Origin: Acholeplasmatales bacterium Tener_01
Lineage (GTDB): Bacteria > Bacillota_I > Bacilli_A > ML615J-28 > CAG-698
DNA length: 7,348 bases
Direction of reading: 5' to 3'
NCBI GenBank assembly: GCA_001604495.1
Contig: LVBR01000036.1
Location: forward strand, 1 to 7,348
The notes beneath the pieces are model-generated. The model did no database searches and had not been told where the DNA came from. It saw only the letters and a list, made by a program, of their open reading frames with translations. Shown here piece after piece: positions 7,115 through 7,348 of this stretch (positions within the stretch are counted from its first letter, which is position 1; the number at the start of each line of letters is the position of its first letter). The translations under genes and the position numbers were made by a program.

Positions 7115-7348
7115 AATGTTCCACCTCTCAAGTTTTCACGTGTTATCTTAACGAATTCAATAAATTCTAAAATTCTCTTTTTACTTAATTCGAAATCACT
7201 TCGTTTGTTTCTTGCCATCCAAAGTGCTTCTCTTTCATTTACTAAATCAAGATTTAATACTTCATCTAAAAGTTTCAACTTTTCATCAAGTTTTAGTTCA
7301 CTATTATAAGCCATCATTAGTTTGTAAATTGCCATAACTAAATTGATA
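7111..7348 (-). CDS. C-terminal end of an unidentified protein (5' truncated by window edge), possibly a glycoside hydrolase
   Basis: Only the last 78 codons are visible, ending in TGA at 7113-7111. An ATG at 7335-7333 could start a 74-residue protein. However, the frame stays open to the window edge, and the 13 bases before that ATG hold no Shine-Dalgarno-like purine run, so I read it as the tail of a longer gene. The tail is charged and predicted helical, with no membrane segment. The stretch ALWMARNKRSDFELSKKRI resembles the 'W-x-x-RNK...L-x-x-S-x-x-R' helix I associate with the C-terminus of some GH20-type hexosaminidases. This is recall from a short segment and not an identification. The stop overlaps the solute-binding protein start as ATGA, so the two are coupled. 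A glycosidase acting on the imported sugar would fit the context. Confidence 0.6.
   Translation of the reverse strand, partial: INLVMAIYKLMMAYNSELKLDEKLKLLDEVLNLDLVNEREALWMARNKRSDFELSKKRILEFIEFVKITRENLRGGTL
7121..7129 (-). promoter_or_regulatory. Ribosome binding site of the solute-binding protein gene
   Basis: GAGAGGTGG on the minus strand sits six bases before the ATG at 7114 and inside the upstream coding region. It fixes the start of the long protein and fits translational coupling through the ATGA overlap. Confidence 0.8.

Noticed and set aside
7111..7335. A complete 74-residue small protein starting at 7335
   Set aside because: The frame is open upstream to the window edge and the visible 13 bases before the ATG contain no ribosome binding site, so a truncated longer gene is more likely.
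1..7348. CRISPR array, tRNA/rRNA, insertion sequence or riboswitch
   Set aside because: The window is almost wholly coding, with no direct repeat array, transposase, terminal inverted repeats or structured non-coding stretch that I could see.

Overview
The window is AT-rich and completely packed. Six genes all lie on the minus strand and read from high to low coordinates, and the only gap between genes is 12 nt. About twenty tryptophans in the large central protein are all TGG, and TGA is used as a stop, so the standard bacterial code applies rather than the Mycoplasma code. Strong AAGGAG-type ribosome binding sites, low GC and family resemblance suggest a low-GC Bacillota or an Acholeplasma/Izemoplasma-like relative. 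The species cannot be named from this window.

Layout in transcription order: (1) the last 78 codons of a gene entering from the right edge (7348-7111), with a helical tail that resembles the C-terminus of some glycoside hydrolases; (2) a very large extracellular solute-binding protein (7114-3956) with two N-terminal carbohydrate-binding-like domains, a helical linker and a C-terminal substrate-binding domain; (3) and (4) the two membrane subunits of a CUT1-type sugar ABC importer (3956-2967 and 2967-1972); (5) a membrane-anchored beta-propeller (NHL-like) plus TPR protein (1959-214); (6) the first 73 codons of a Yip1-family membrane protein (221-1), cut by the left edge.

Junctions are ATGA (4-nt overlap), TAATG (1-nt overlap, twice), a 12-nt gap, and an 8-nt overlap. 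The set is therefore almost certainly one translationally coupled operon. Its promoter lies beyond the right edge and its terminator beyond the left edge.

Inferred working model: the modular binding protein captures a carbohydrate at the cell surface and delivers it to the two permeases. Energy comes from an ATPase encoded elsewhere, since none is present here. The propeller/TPR protein and the Yip1 protein are co-conserved partners of unknown role. I recall this combination (long solute-binding protein, two permeases, NHL-TPR protein, Yip1 protein) recurring in Firmicutes such as Paenibacillus, but I know of no assigned function for the last two. They are the most interesting part of the window.
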